Origin: Membranipora membranacea
Lineage: Eukaryota > Bryozoa > Gymnolaemata > Cheilostomatida > Membraniporidae
Direction of reading: 5' to 3'
Assembly: GCA_914767715.1 (NCBI GenBank)
Contig: OU612075.1
Coordinates: 5,518,001 to 5,582,000 of the forward strand
DNA length: 64,000 nucleotides
The notes under the pieces were generated by a model. That model was not told where the DNA came from, searched no databases, and was given only the letters and a program-made list of their open reading frames with translations. A program made the position numbers and the translations under genes. Numbering within the stretch: the first letter of the stretch is position 1; every line of letters starts with the position of its first letter. Shown here in pieces: positions 23,001-38,000 of the stretch.

Positions 23001-26000
23001 TGCTCGTAATTGCTGTTAATTATTATTGTAGAAAGTGCAATCAGACTCTGGTATAGAGGAGAGTAAAATTGTGGTGAAACCAGAGACTATAGATATATCT
23101 ATAGTCTCTGGTGAAACCTCAAAAGTTGGCCATGGACATTAAAATGGTAATTACCCTTATAATCATAAAAATAATGTCGGGAGTTTTAGAGTTATAACTT
23201 TCAAAAGAAAGTTAGCCTGAGAGCTTGAATTAACTTTTTCAAATATTGTGTTGGACCCCTCAAAAAGTTGGAAAGACACCCACTTTGTGAAGTTACTCAG
23301 GCTATAAAGTTGGTGGTGTACTGACAATCAAGTAAAGTTTTTAATGCTAATTCTTTTTATGAATCCGGAACATTGTAGATATGGATCTCTAGTGCACTCG
23401 GATGCGTGAAGTTAGACTTTCAGCGCAAATGGAAAAAGCAACGGATCACCTCGCCAAGAGTATGTCAAGATTGCCAAGATGTCGATATTTGGCAACAGCA
23501 CTCTGAAGAAGTTGCCACATGTGACAGATAGTTCCTGGAGGGGCTGGGTTCATCTAGAATACAATGGCGTCAAGTGGCAAACTGGCTAGTATTCAAAAGA
23601 GGGAGGGGAGTATAAAGCCCTATCTACTTATATGAGTCAAATGATTATACATCACTGATTTTTTTTAAGGTGGTGTTGGAAAATCAGCGTACTCGCTCCC
23701 TAGCAAAAAAGCTAACGTATTTCAATTTCAATCTCAAATTCTGCAGACATTGAAATTGAGAACATGTTCTGTTTTGTTTGGATATTGGCACATATTTTCA
23801 CAGATATTATTGATGATAACTGATTGAATACTTTTCCTCCACCTAAATATTTTGATTATGTAAAATTGAGTACACGATATTCATTATTAAATTTGATTCC
23901 AATATCGGTTTGCAATTTCTGATAACTGAAAATAAGTCAGAATTTGATCTTAACTGATCATCAAGAATTTTTCCAATCAAGCCAACACCTGGGAATGTCC
24001 TTGTTAAGATTCCAAGTCAGACAGCATTCTCTAATTATCCTTCCGTGGGAAAGTATGTTGATCAACTTTTTTTGCAAAATCTGATATAGTTTTCTATTAT
24101 ATTGGAACTGTAAGTTTCAGTAGTGAAATCATCGATGTTTTCTCATAGAAGCCTTTGTAACCTGATCATAATTATGTCGGATCATAACTGATAGCATAGA
24201 TTAAAATATTAATGGCAGTGATAGCTGTGTTTTCCGTGTTGCTATGGAGTGGTTTTGAAGAATTTCTGGCAGTGGTGTTTTCACCATGTAAAAATAGAAA
24301 CAATTTAGGTGTTAGCAGGATTTCATAATAGCCATAACTCATCATGTGTTTTACACTTGAGGTCAAATTCCTGATGTCCAACCAGAGACAAGAACAGAGG
24401 GTAGAATGTGCGGCCGGCAAGGTACAGATGGATGTAGAACATGAACATCGAGGTTCTGACCCCTCAGACAAGATGAATTGTTTTCATACAACTCCTCCAA
24501 ATACCTGCTATGTTTGAGATACCATTTCAGTCATTTAGCACCATATATTAACCAACAAAGATCAAATTAAAATAAAGCGGTCAAAATCTTAGTTCACTTA
24601 CAACCTGGAAGCATTAGAAATGGCTGAGTGAGGAAACCTTAGTAGTGAAGACAGGAGACTGTTGAGAATTCAAGTTATGCTAGAAAGGGTGGTGAATGTA
24701 TCTGGTGATCAAAACAAGACACTCATAAACAGTCAGTACACTTGAAAAAGCCCTTAGCGCAGAAAAATAAATCAAATAGAAGAACACTAAAAAGATCGGT
24801 TTAAAACCATACACAGAGATTTAGCAGTTGTGTCCACTTTGATTGTGAGCAGATAACTCCTAAAGAGACTGTGGCAATGAGGTAAGATATGTTACACGTA
24901 TATACCCAAGCCACAGTTTGCATTGTCATGCTAAAATGCCAGTGAAAATGCTGTTGTGTTCCAGTAGTGCATTATTGTTCCTTATCCCATCCTAAGCTCA
25001 TTTCTCGGAGCAATATGGTAGACCATCATAAAATAGTTATTATTATTGATTATCGTAGTTATCTGCCCACAATGAAATGAATGACAACCACTAATATCAA
25101 GTTGCATTGTGGGAATTTGTTTTTAAATGACCTTCACCATAGGTTTCCCAACTTACTGCGTGAGTTCCGTTGCATTGTGGGTATCCTCAGGATGGTAGTT
25201 CCTCGGAGGTAATATAGGTGCGGCCTCGTGTGTATCTGGTGACGTGTGGTGTATGTTAGGCTTAACCGGCTTCAGAACGTTAGCACCTGCACTCGAACTG
25301 TAAAAAAAGAGAAGACAATCGTAAATATCTCATTCACACTCTATGGGTTTACTTACAAATGGTTGGGAATAGTGAGAATAGGAAGTCTCCGATTCCCCTG
25401 CATGTCTAATTTTTTTACAAACCATCGCATCATTGGGAAGACAGTGAATGACATCATTATTCTGTATTTTATATCCCTTTTTAGTGGAGAACAGAGGCCC
25501 AAGCAGAAAAAAATTCCATAGCTAAGCTTATGTCAAAAAACTACTGCATTGTGTTGTTTTGTATTGTTTAGGGCAATCCGAATATTACCAAAACATCTGT
25601 GGGCCACTTGCACCATACTAAGAAATTATTATCCTTTCCATTGTTTTGTTAGTTTCCGAAGCTGTGCAAGATTTTGATGAATCATCTTGGCAACAACCCA
25701 TTACAAGGAGTGATTTATAATCTTTGGTACAAGCAGTCCTTGCACGGCCTTGAGAGAGTAGGAAGAAAGGATGCCATAACGGATTGGATTAACCTCACAA
25801 ATAGGTGCAAATCTTCAATTGAACGATACAAATTTGTAAGTAAAACCATAATACTCAAAGGTGTGATACTGGATTTTCTTACTACACCTTTGAGTGTGAG
25901 TTTTAGAGAATTAAATTGATATTGAAGTAGGCGAACAAAAGAGGACTTTGCTATTTCTGTACCACCATTACATCATAATAGGGCTATTTAAATCTGTTGT

Positions 26001-29000
26001 AACTCTCAAGTAAAGATTTTCTGTCATGGTAATTACTCGATAATGCTTTGTAAAGTGTGGCTGAGGACAAAAGAGTCCATTGACACCCAATAAGTCTAGA
26101 CCGCTGCAGCAGTAGCTAGGGCTACACGCAATCCGCTGAGCCGACCAGCGTGAGACCAAAGAGTTACTCCCAACTCCTTGGTGAGACAATACATTTTTTT
26201 ATATATACTCTAATTTTTAACACAATATTTATTAACCATTTTTATCGTTTTACATTTACTGACTGTGTATCTATCTTTTTCCCTAGTTGAATTCACTCCA
26301 GTACATCACACTGCTGATTTTAGGAGGAACACAAATTCATACATACATACATACAATCCGCCCTTCCGATTGTGAATTCCAATTAAAAAATGTGAGATCG
26401 AGTTTAATCACTTTGGCGATGTGCTGCAGTGCAGCATGGCCTAGCAGTCAACACCCTGGACTAACATTCCAACTCCAGTTGACTTTAGAAGTTAACACAA
26501 TTACTGTTGTTGGGTGAGATTGTTTTGATAACTTGTTATCTTACTAACATCAGGGCCTATTCACCTTACAACTTACAACAGGCTTTTATAAGTGTATTCA
26601 AATTTGCATAATGTAAGGAATTTCATCTATCCACTAGTTTTAAAACTTCCAGTATACAAGCATACATGTGAGTGATTGATTATGTTATAATTTGACTAGG
26701 GATATGCCGCTAATCTTTTCTTCACTACAGCACCATCTGGTCATTTTTGCATTTTGACAGGACATCAAAAAATGGCACTTATGCACTGTCATTGTACTGG
26801 TATGCCTTATTGTCAAGAGGAATAATGGGGAGCGTGAACTAACCAAGTACTTAGTTAGGAATGTATAAGATCCTAAAATAATAGCATAAAGATGACCAGG
26901 GACAATCCTCAGCAACCTATAATATTTGAAGTGTTCCTAGCTAGCGGATTCAATCTAGTTGAAGCCATTGAGGTTTGACCAGAGACTATTATATATTATA
27001 TATAGTCTCTGGTTGGACCATAGACTGAAAGGGAAAAACAAAAACAGGACACAATATACAGCTAAAGTGTGTTGTTAATGACTTTTATGGGCTGGACACA
27101 AGTTAAGATAGTTATAACTCAGTTTTATGCTAAACTTTTGTCGCCTCTGGTTATGGCTTTTATGACTAATGAATAACTGTCACTGAGTTGTGTGTGTAGT
27201 TAGTCATGAGCATCAGCCAGGTGGCACGAAACTCTCGTCATACAAAACTTTCACATGCATATTTCTATAAATAATGACTACTTTGTTCAGGGCCATTACA
27301 TAAATGTAGCTATCACTGGTTAGGCCTAAGCCTCTGTATGTAGCAGTTGACACATTCTTTATACCATAGATATAAAGTTCAATGACTCAGCTTCGCATGG
27401 TATTAGAGATGGGAGAATTGATTTTTTTAAATGACACACTTTTGGTTCAGAGGAGCCGAATGGTTTTAATTACGCTCGAAATCGATGCTTCAAGCTTTTC
27501 TAAAAACAAACTTGACATTCTTCAGAGTCGAGTTCTGCGATTTTGGAATGCATTTAATATTTATCTAAATATATCACTTTTCATCATAAATAAATCATGG
27601 ACGGCCAATGCTACTGATAATTGAGATGACTAGCCAACTCAAACAAACTTGAATAAGTCAGTATTTTGTCTCCGGCAGCGCCAGAACACCTTGTTGTCTG
27701 GTCTTACTATGAAACAGACATAGAATTAAAGTAAAGGTTGCAGTAAAAAGGATATGTCCCCATAAGAGGAAGGAGGCAGGTATCAAGCCTACTGATGTCA
27801 TTGAGTCATTGTAGTGCATATAACCCTGCTGCATACCATAACTCACAAGGGACAGCAATTATTACAATTGGTTGAGTAATAACGCTAGACTAGGTGCAAG
27901 ATACTCGGAAATTGATGTCAAGATTCTAAAGAGCAGACTTCTGATTGAATGCAGACAAAGTCATGAAACCTCTGGGCCCAGTTAAAATGATGATTCACTA
28001 CATATTGCTCAGTGAGCTCTGAAATGTCAGTTCGACGACTGTAATGAATTATGTAAGAGACGGGGAAAGTCAACTTCCTTAGAAGAGACATTGTTGATTT
28101 ACAATCACAGCTGGAAAAAGGCCTAGCCCGTCTTGACGAGTCTTGTTGTGCGGGGACGGTTGACTCTCCCCACAACAAGACAGGCTAGAAAAGGCCAATC
28201 ACAGGGAGGCAAAAAAGCAAGGTAAGACAAAAGGATTGCAAATCAAGATGCAACGATTGCCCCCATCTCTTTCCTCAAAGTTTAAGTTTGGCAACCTACC
28301 TACGAAGGGTAGTCAATCGTATCAGATCGAAAATAAAAAAACGGCAAGACTCAGTGAACCAAATCAGTCTGAGTAACTACATGGGGAGAAAAAACAGCCA
28401 GAGCCACTCAGAACCCAAACCTTTGATGAATATAAATCACTATTCTAGCTCTTAATTGCGAATACCTCCATAAATTACTAACAATGGTTGGTTTAATTGC
28501 TCTCAACAGCTCAGTATTTTGGTGTTAATGAAAATGTTTGTTATTATATGGGTGCACATTCAATGAGCTGGCAACAGTACCAGAGCCATTTCCTGCCTCG
28601 AGCTCATTCGAGAGTTTCCTAACAATAAACAATACACCAGACTTGCATTTAGTGAGGATGAAACTGTTGTCTTTATGACAAAGCTACCATAACTCTGAAG
28701 CATGATCTAGGAGTAGGAGCGCACACATAGATATAAGTTCATTTATATAATATGTTCATGGGTTGGAGCTTTGCACTTAGCAAGGCCCATGAGTAATATG
28801 GTGATTACTGCTTTGTAAGGCAGCCTCACCCATTCCCCCTAATCTATAGCCGTGAAGAAACAGAATTAGTCATAGTAGAATTGTTGGGGGTCCCATATGC
28901 CAAAAAAAAACATTATCTAGGCTAGGTCAAACTTTCAAAAACATCCCGAGTAATACTGCACTCTTCCCATATCGGACTGCACCCTCCCTATCCAGGTCCA

Positions 29001-32000
29001 TTAATGCACCTAACTTATTTTGTACAATAATTACCAGGGGATCAAAAGCAATATTTATGAGTAACTAGATACTATTATAATTATTCACAACTAAAACAAC
29101 TACTAAAGACATGATCTATTGTTATCAATTAAGCGGTCAGATTGTTTTGGCTGCCAATAGATGACCTACAGCAGCTTATATCAATATGATGCTGATGATT
29201 CACGATTCGCAGCCTATAACACAATTAGGTGTTGCTTGTCAGCGATGAGATGCTGCTCATTATATTTTCAGTTCACACCTTCTTGTGAGGAAGTATTATG
29301 TTGTAAAGAACAGACTCCCCGAGACCAAAGATTCTAAATACTCATTGCCTAGACATGCTTTTGGCAATGTCACTTGATATTCCAGGCAATATTTTAGGGA
29401 TGAAAGAACAGTTTTCACAATCAGGTGTTATCAGAATTGCAAAACTGTTAAATTTTGGCTCAAATGTGATTAAAATAGGATCAAGAGATAATGGTCGTTA
29501 CATAATTCAATAAGCGCCTCACAGCTGTTACTACTCCACCACAAATCCAACTATTTTTTGCCCAAAATATCTTCAATCCGCTTTGAAATATTTGGAAATT
29601 TTCAGGAAGAGTTATCCCATGATTTTAATGGGTTCATGGTGAGACCATAAGACCTTCCTGCCAATGATGGAAGGGAGCATAAGTTTACATGAAATGATGA
29701 CACTGGGAAGTCATTTAAACGGAATCACCAGTATGATTAATGGCAGTGTGCAGAGTGTTGAACAGAAAGTCCTGTACGTTGAAGACGGCCTCATTCTATA
29801 ACTCTAGCAACCTGAGGTCCTTGTTCCAGTCTACCTCTCTCAAAATGATCTAGGCCATACCACGCAGCTGCCAACTGACCGTGTCCAGGGCCAGGGAAGG
29901 ATGATTACAGGTATTTGTAGGGGTGACTGATCCCGGCAACTATTCAATGACATAACCGATCACCTTACACCTGGCTCTACTGGCTGGGGTGTCCGATGTC
30001 AGACAGGAAACGAAGTTATACAAAGTACAGGAAAGAGCAGGGCTGCTGAATAGGATTACCTCAGTGGGACATTATCTCTTGTGTAACTGAATCACACTTA
30101 GACATACTTGATAAAAGACGTCAGTTGGCTTCAGTATTCAACTAAATCAATGAAATACAACACTGGTCAAATACTACAAATCATCCTAATCCCTCCAAAT
30201 CATGGGAGAAAAATGAAAATGACTAATTTTGATATAAAGTGTGGGTGACAAAGACTGTTGGCCTTTTGAGGACATTGTCCTTACTACAGGCAGGAAATTG
30301 TCAAGAGATGTAAGAAGTTAGAGCCAACCAACAATCGAACTGAGTGTAGGCAAGAGATAGCCCAGAGGGTTTTAAGGGAGGGTCAAGCGCCAACTAACAG
30401 TCATGAATATTACATTGACATACAGGATGCAGAGGATATTGCAATCTGTAAGGAGAAGAGGCGCAACGGGCTGTAACAATGTAAATCGTTGCAAGCACCT
30501 TGTACTAACCCAGACCTGGCAGAAACTAAGATTACCTAATAGCAGACTTGCTGGGCATGTCGAGAAGTTACATGTACAATACCCATCAGCAGCATCAGTA
30601 TGTACATAACCTGTACAATGTTATGAATACTAGCTGTGAGCAAACACAGTATAGCCCTCTGCCAAATATCACAGGCAAATCAGACTATAGAAGAGTAGTG
30701 GGGAAAAATAAGAACATAGCCTGACAGGCAAAACAAGTTCAATCTTCTCAAGTGATCAACTAGAGAATTTGTAAACAGCTTGATTGGTTGAGTGAGTGGT
30801 GAAGGCTGGTTCATTGAGATAAGAAACAAAACCCCTTCACTCTGTTGATAACTAAGACAATTGGCCAACGGGAAGTCAACTGTCACGAGATGATTCAGGA
30901 GGACAAGAATGCCGATTGGTAATATTGAATCATTAACTCTTATCTTTTTCAACAATAAAGTTGGAGAGTGGGCATTTTGATTGTTACTATTATATATATA
31001 TTACAAAGGATAACGGGAACGGGAACGGGAACTGTCCCGGCTATCATAAATAGTACCATTAGCAGTGTTCAGACTCAGGACTTGCAACGGAGGCCCAAAC
31101 ATTGTTTTGTATATGTGGCTTTAGTTGATACAGCACAGCAGTAAGCATGGGCCCGTTATACTTCAAGACCACGTTAAAACACATGGTGCCAGGTATCAAG
31201 TGACAAAACGTCAATCCAAAGGATGATTCCATGCTGTTGTCGGGTTGAGCTCCTTTTTATTCTTGTTCAGTTTTTTTCTTGACCGATATGTACACAGAGG
31301 CTCATGTCACGTTTGAGTAGGTTATTCAGAGTAGATTGAGTGGCTCACTCTTCAAGTGTGCATGATTAGATAACATCAGTGTGGAATTTTGAAGGAAGAG
31401 GTAATATTCCACTTGACGCAGGAGTGTAGTAACGTGAACGCTGACGGAGGGGGGGGGGAGAAGTTGTGGGAAGAGACTAGACACAGGCATGGGAAACAGT
31501 GTTATAATGCAAATTAAAGACTGCAGGGGAAATGGTTTGGTAAGATGACTGATACATCTGAAACTAGGCCTACTGGGGATGCCAATGAAATGTCATTTTA
31601 AGTTGATTGCCTGCGAGAAATGTTTATTTTGAGTTCACCCCTGCTGATGTGTAGCGTAGTTTGCGACCTTCATTGTGACATTTATGCCTCCAGTCAACAG
31701 CTGAAGTATCGAGTGAAGAACCCTGGGGAGTTAACTGTAGGAAATGAAGTTATACAGAGTTATGGATTTTCAATTTGAAGTTTCCTCAACTTGTTCCAAG
31801 TCATATATCGCTAGGATTAAGACAACAGATGGGAAAATAAGTACATTACAACAGGCAATGAACCCCATCACACCATGTATTCAGTCACCACTTGGGGTTC
31901 AGCAAGTAGATAATGATGGTGATACATTTCTCATCTTTACGTGATGTTTGGGAAACCAAAATTAACGCTCTGTACGTCAACCAGGTCATGTGTCAATGTC

Positions 32001-35000
32001 AAATTATCATTACATTGTCAAATTCTGATGAGTAATGGATTACTGATAAAGTGTTGACAGAATGATTAAAAGGTAAAAATAGTAATTTGCCCCTCCTGCT
32101 AAGGCATTCCATCAGCTTACTATGTGGGAAGTGAATCTGTTTAAATGCAGACCAAAGTCAAACAGGGCGGGCAAGATAAAGGATGAGAACAATGAACTGA
32201 GTTTGACCGCGAACAGCTGAAAAGACTTGTCTTCATAAGTGGGCTATGTTGGGACTGGGTACAGGTCTCTGTTCAAGTCAAGCCTCTCCTCTTGACCGAA
32301 CCCACATGGGTTGGCCACATCTGGAGTAACCACGCAACAACAAAAGGGACCTCTTCGTCCATGCCTTGTTTATATCAAACTTTACCTATAACCCTACCAC
32401 ATTATGCACGACTTAGTATCCACAAGGTCTCACAGCATCTTACCGTCTTCTCACGAGTTTGTTATAGAATCCCATGTTAACATCTTGTGTAGGTGCGGGT
32501 GCTGCGCTGCCCCTCCGGCCTGCCGACACCTCAAAATTCTGTCTATGATGCATTGACATCATAGTCTATGCTCTAACTCCGCTGCTCCTCTGCGATGCAC
32601 ACTTGGAAGGTGCCTCGAGGAATGTTAAATATCCAATGATGATAGAAGTGTGCGACTAAAACTCCTCAGAATACTGATAGGTTATATCCGAATAAGTTTG
32701 TAGCTCAAATTTTGTAAGCTGGATTAAAAGACATCAGCCCTGGCTATAATCCAAGTCCAGTATATAGAGAGATTTGACGTGTCTTTTAGAAGGATTCTTC
32801 AAATTCTAGTAAAAATGATTTATCATTCCAAACTGAGTCAATCTTTTAGACTGGTCTAATATTTCAATAAGACTTTTCATTGCTGATTGAATAACAAGAA
32901 TGCAAATTCCTTGCTAGCGATCTATCTTCAATACAGCCTAGTGTAAACAAAGCTGAGAGACTGTGTTATAGAATAGCTAACGTAGCAATACAATACAATA
33001 CAATACAACACAAGCTTAATGCTGATTGGACAATGATAAGTAAGCTTGAGCCTGATTGGATGAATGCATGGTCAGGTAAGAACTGAGTCAGAATGAGAGA
33101 GACGACAATAATGAATTCATCAATGCATGAAATGAAAATTACACATTTGGATGAGATTTCCCTTGTCATGAATGAATGATGCCTGAGGCATGGTCTTATT
33201 ATAGATGGCCTATGAGTGTCTATATGGCAAAATATACCTGTTTTGATGCACTGCAAGGCAGTCATTAGGGCACATCTCACCTTATATTTATGGATAGGCA
33301 TGGAATGCGAAAACAACTTACAGCTGCTAGCCAACAGCTATTCCACCCATAACATGTCTGAACCCGACAACATGGAGCCAACCAGAAATCCGATGAAAAG
33401 ATTTAGATCATATCATCTGGATGTTGGGAGTTCACTCAGACAGATCCCTGCGCATCAAAATTCTGAGAATGATATCATCAGGAAGACGTAAGCAGATTCT
33501 TGCACAGATTGCTACCAAAAAGGTGTGGATCATAAAACGGTCCAACAATTTTATAATCACCACCATAAACGTTGGCAAACACATTTTTCAATGGCTCCGC
33601 TCTCACCATGCATACCTTCGTCTATGAAGTGATTTATATCCCCCTTGTAACTGGCACTGAATTCTGATAAATTCTTCCCATCCCTTAGAAGGTGTGGATC
33701 ATAAATTGGTCCAACAATTTTATAATCACCACCATAAACGTTGGCAAACGCATGTTTCAATGGCTCCGCTCTCACCATGCATACCTTCGTCTATGAAGTG
33801 ATTTATATCCCCCTTGTAACTGGCACTGAATTCTGATAAATTCTTGCCATCCCTTAGAAGTATTTAAATCTTTGCCAGCTCTGTAGATAGATGGCACTAG
33901 TGTTAACTGCAGAAACATTTCTGGGTAGAGATTTGTAGTGAAGTGCCTTTGGCCCACAAGATTCATCCAATCATTTTCTAAATATAGCTGCAAAAGTTCA
34001 CCTTACAACATTTCTGACCCTCGTAACAAGTCAACAGCAAATCGACTATGCAAAATAAACCATCAAAAGCATCCCATACCTTCTTCGCCGAGCTGGTGTA
34101 GGTTTGTAGACTTTCCAGTTGCGCCTAAACAGTACGTCGAAAGGTGGAGTCAGGGAGTTCGTTGGTGGAGTTGACATTGTGCCTATTCGATGACTCTACT
34201 ACAATACAGTGCTGGTTCTCTCTGGGATAATATCCAGTCGAAAGTGGGAGTGTTGGCGAATAAACGTGAGATTTCAACTAAACATTAATCCACTACAACT
34301 ATCTGTTGGGTGATAAGGTGCTGCTGCAGCTGGGACATCGAATTAATTTTGAACTTGCAGTTGAGATAAGCTGCATTGATGGTAAAGTCCAGCCCTTATC
34401 GAGAATTTTCATTCCAATTCGTAACATATGATAAGACCTGAACAAACAATTACAATTCCTAATCATCTTCCAGATGAATGTTTTAGGATTATAAAATTGG
34501 ATTGGTTGACTGCATAAGGAAGCATAAGAGACATAAGATGTGGCATTCTTTGCTCATAAGATGCTAGGATGATACTTGAAGGTCTAGCTGATGTCATAGA
34601 CATGAGATGAATGTTGAGTAAAGTTGAGATGACTGTTGTAGGACTATAAAATTGACTAGGTTGACTGAATAAGAAGGTCTCGCTGATGTCATAGACGGCT
34701 TGGCTGGATACCCTAAAAATGGCATCTATGAAATTAAGGGGGACATTAATAATCGCATTGTTAGACTAGCGCTATCAGATAAGTGTGTTAATTACAGTCA
34801 CAATTCCAATTTATAAAGTCCAATTGTTCAAACCCCAAGAATCGGTAGAGATCTTGCAATTGGACATGATAATTTGCCAACTATAGCCTTTTGATCATAA
34901 ATTGGTAGAGCAATTTCAAAGCTTGGTCTCTTTATTGTTTAGTGATCTATATAATTATCACCCTAACCCCAATTGACACAAGATTACGTCACAACAAACT

Positions 35001-38000
35001 TTACATGAGAAATCAGTTGAACGCTTCCTAATTTGAGATCAATATAGGGGTGCATTGACCATTGGCTGAGTAAGCTAACAAAAGATCAAATCCTATTACA
35101 CCTATTACAACTTCAATCAAATTGAGAATAGTTTACTTATTTAGCTGTTAAATAGCCTGGGAAAATCAAAGTGTGAACTTTTAAATGTTTTGCATGATAT
35201 TTCATGGAGGGGTTATATGGGACATGAGGTGCCGTATAATTTTTGACAGTGAGGTTTTTATCTTCAATGTTCTAAGGTCGAGATTTTTGTCTGCTGTTAA
35301 ACCCTTTTTCAGTAATATCATCAGAGAGAATGAGTAAATTTTTTATGTTTGATGGTTATCGTGTATCAATAGAGATTCGTTTTTTTTTCTTCTCTCCTGG
35401 TTTTTTTTTCCAGCAGTCACTCTCAATGACTGATCCGAAATTTTTTTTTACCAACTCTTTGGTGAGCCACAGGACAACCTTTTCTGCCGCTAGTGTGTGT
35501 TCAGGCAATCGCTGTCTGCATGAGAATTTGTGGTGAGTCGGTCACAGCATACCTAGCAAAACCTAATACCATACACAAACCTTAATCAAATATCATCTCA
35601 CTAATTTTCCTGCCTTTCACAAACATATTTCCCGTGGCTCAGTAGACAGTTGAAGAGGGCGATATGGGTTCAATCCCATTTTTTCCGAGTTTCTGGTTGA
35701 AACGTCGTCCTGTTTATCAAAGTTTTGATAACGAATAGGCTTTATAGACCAGTATTTTGTCGATGTTCTAGCGTGCCTTAAACAGGATTTCATGGAGGGA
35801 TTTTTCATGATGCCAGCTTCATGGAAGGGTTTTTCATGTTGTCAAGCTTGTGATAAGTCTGGGAGCTAGGTGCTGCTCCAAATGATTTCAGGTCATTTGT
35901 ATTTTAGTTCAATGTAAAGTGATATACTCAGATAGCAAGAAAGTCCTCTCTCAACAGGGATAGTCCTGGACAGTTATTAACACCAATAGATCGCTGCCAT
36001 TCACAACCAAGATCCAAATCATTAGTGCAACCAGACCCACAGATTTGACAGCCACAGTTACAACACAAGTTGAATGCTCTCAAAACTCAAACAAGGTGTC
36101 TAAGATACAAAGAACGTAAAAGGTGAGCAGTCTAGGAAGAGCAATAAAATACTCATCTAATCCTAAATGCGGCATCGATTCCATTCATAACAATCTGCAG
36201 AAGCCACAAATATGATAGTACTGAAGAGGTTTACAATGCTGATGAGTCAGATGAAACAACAATGACACACATTGTTGTCTGTCGCTCTCCAGGTAATTAG
36301 GCCTTCAAGTCTGCTTCGTTATTGGCAGTGTCCCTGCACATGAGCTAGGGGTACAAGTCTGAAAAGGGGCGGTGAGCCTGCAGAGGAGAGGGGGACTATG
36401 AGTGAGGGCAGGCTACAGTGTCCCTGCAGAGGGGAGAGATGTTTATGAGCAAAACCAAAAACCAATGAATTGCAACAGCTGGGGAGCGGGGGAGGGGGGG
36501 AGAGGCTGTTTTCGTACGATGTATACACAGCACTACACCACATTCGGGCAAACTGTGCCAGTGTAACCTTGAGAAATCTAACATTGAATCATCTGATGGT
36601 GATTTATTGCCACCTGACCTGGTCATGACTTACCAGTGGAACTAAGAAATTTGGATGATATCGTCTTTTGGTGAATTATTGCCAATGTTTCTGAACTTGC
36701 CCATCGGAGATGGTAATCATTCTTTTGATATTATGATGTTTTGACATGAGACCATAATGTAAAAACAATGGCAGGAATGTAAAACAAGCCCAGTACTGAG
36801 GTTTGTATTTTGGAACTTTATACCCTGAGTTGAGTTGTGATCCTATCACTCTTTAGTAATAATGAGGATAGTTGAGACAATTGAGTTATAATAATCTGTT
36901 GACCTAATCTGTACTAAAACATCTTCTAAGTGTAATAATACCATCATGAACAAGGCTCAATGCTATTGTACGCTTTCAATTGACCTCAAGTTGCCCTGAG
37001 TTTGTTTTTGGGGCTTCGGTCAGACACAATATTGTTCTTCCAGTTAATTGGATGACTGCTTGTGCTGCATAGGGGTTGAAACATCGCAGTCTAGGAGTGC
37101 AAACACGGTTGTGATGAAGCTTGGCTTTGTAGGCTTACAAGTTGTCACAAACTACTGCTAAATATTTCGTTCTGTTGTTTTTGGGTTCAAAGAAAACAAG
37201 GCACTGACGTTTGTTGTTTGTAGTGGGACCAAGCCAATTACTTTCTATGATAGAAAAACATTGGTCCCTTTTTGCAAGTGCTAAATAAACAAGATGCACA
37301 AATAATTACAAATTCCCTATGGGCTATGAAAGTCAATTTAAGTCATGTTCTTTACACTTGCAAAGCGTGGCAGGTGATGCTGAGTTTTTCTCTCTGAAAT
37401 GATAAATTGCGGGTAGGTGGTTTACCCGGCCCGAAGTTTTATTATTTGAGCCAAGTCTCAGGGGCTGTGGCAGTGGCTGGCAAGTGCCTGATAGACACAA
37501 ATACAAGTTATCATCTAATTAGATTAATATCACAGCTGCCTGTTTTAATGTTAACCTTTTAGTGCAATTTGTCGCCTCAATATCAAAACTCCAAGTAGCA
37601 TGACAGTTACAAAAAGCAGCAGCTTCGTTGGAATTGTCATGTTAGAAGTTTAGGGATGTGGAAAAAATACAGGTCATATATAAGCTCCATCATAGTGTTT
37701 TGTTTGTAATTTAGGTGCCAAAAGCCATTATTATTGTGTCAAATTCCAACAACTTATCTGTCGATCAATTACTGTTTCTTAAATTAAAAACAAGTCATAC
37801 CAGGACAATTTTATTTTCTTGCCATTCCGTAGATTCTTAACTTGATAGAAGTAAGAAAACTCGTTCCTAAGGTTTCCTCCATGTTAGATTCTGGAGATTA
37901 GCTTCCATAATGTTATTATTTGGTCTGCATGGACTCGTTTAAATTTCCAGGTCATATCATGATTATAATTATTTTCTATTGAATAACAGGAATCACTAAA

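Larger units (their letters stand above)
20615..25156 (-). other. Shroom intron containing an alternative first exon
   Basis: 4.5 kb. Contains the alternative first coding exon (22234-22083), a TTAA-flanked hairpin (20695-20801) and a micro-palindrome (23073-23117). Confidence 0.6.

Noticed and set aside
32978-33010. CRISPR-like or satellite repeat.
   Set aside because: It is a simple ATACA pentanucleotide microsatellite; no spacer structure anywhere in the window.
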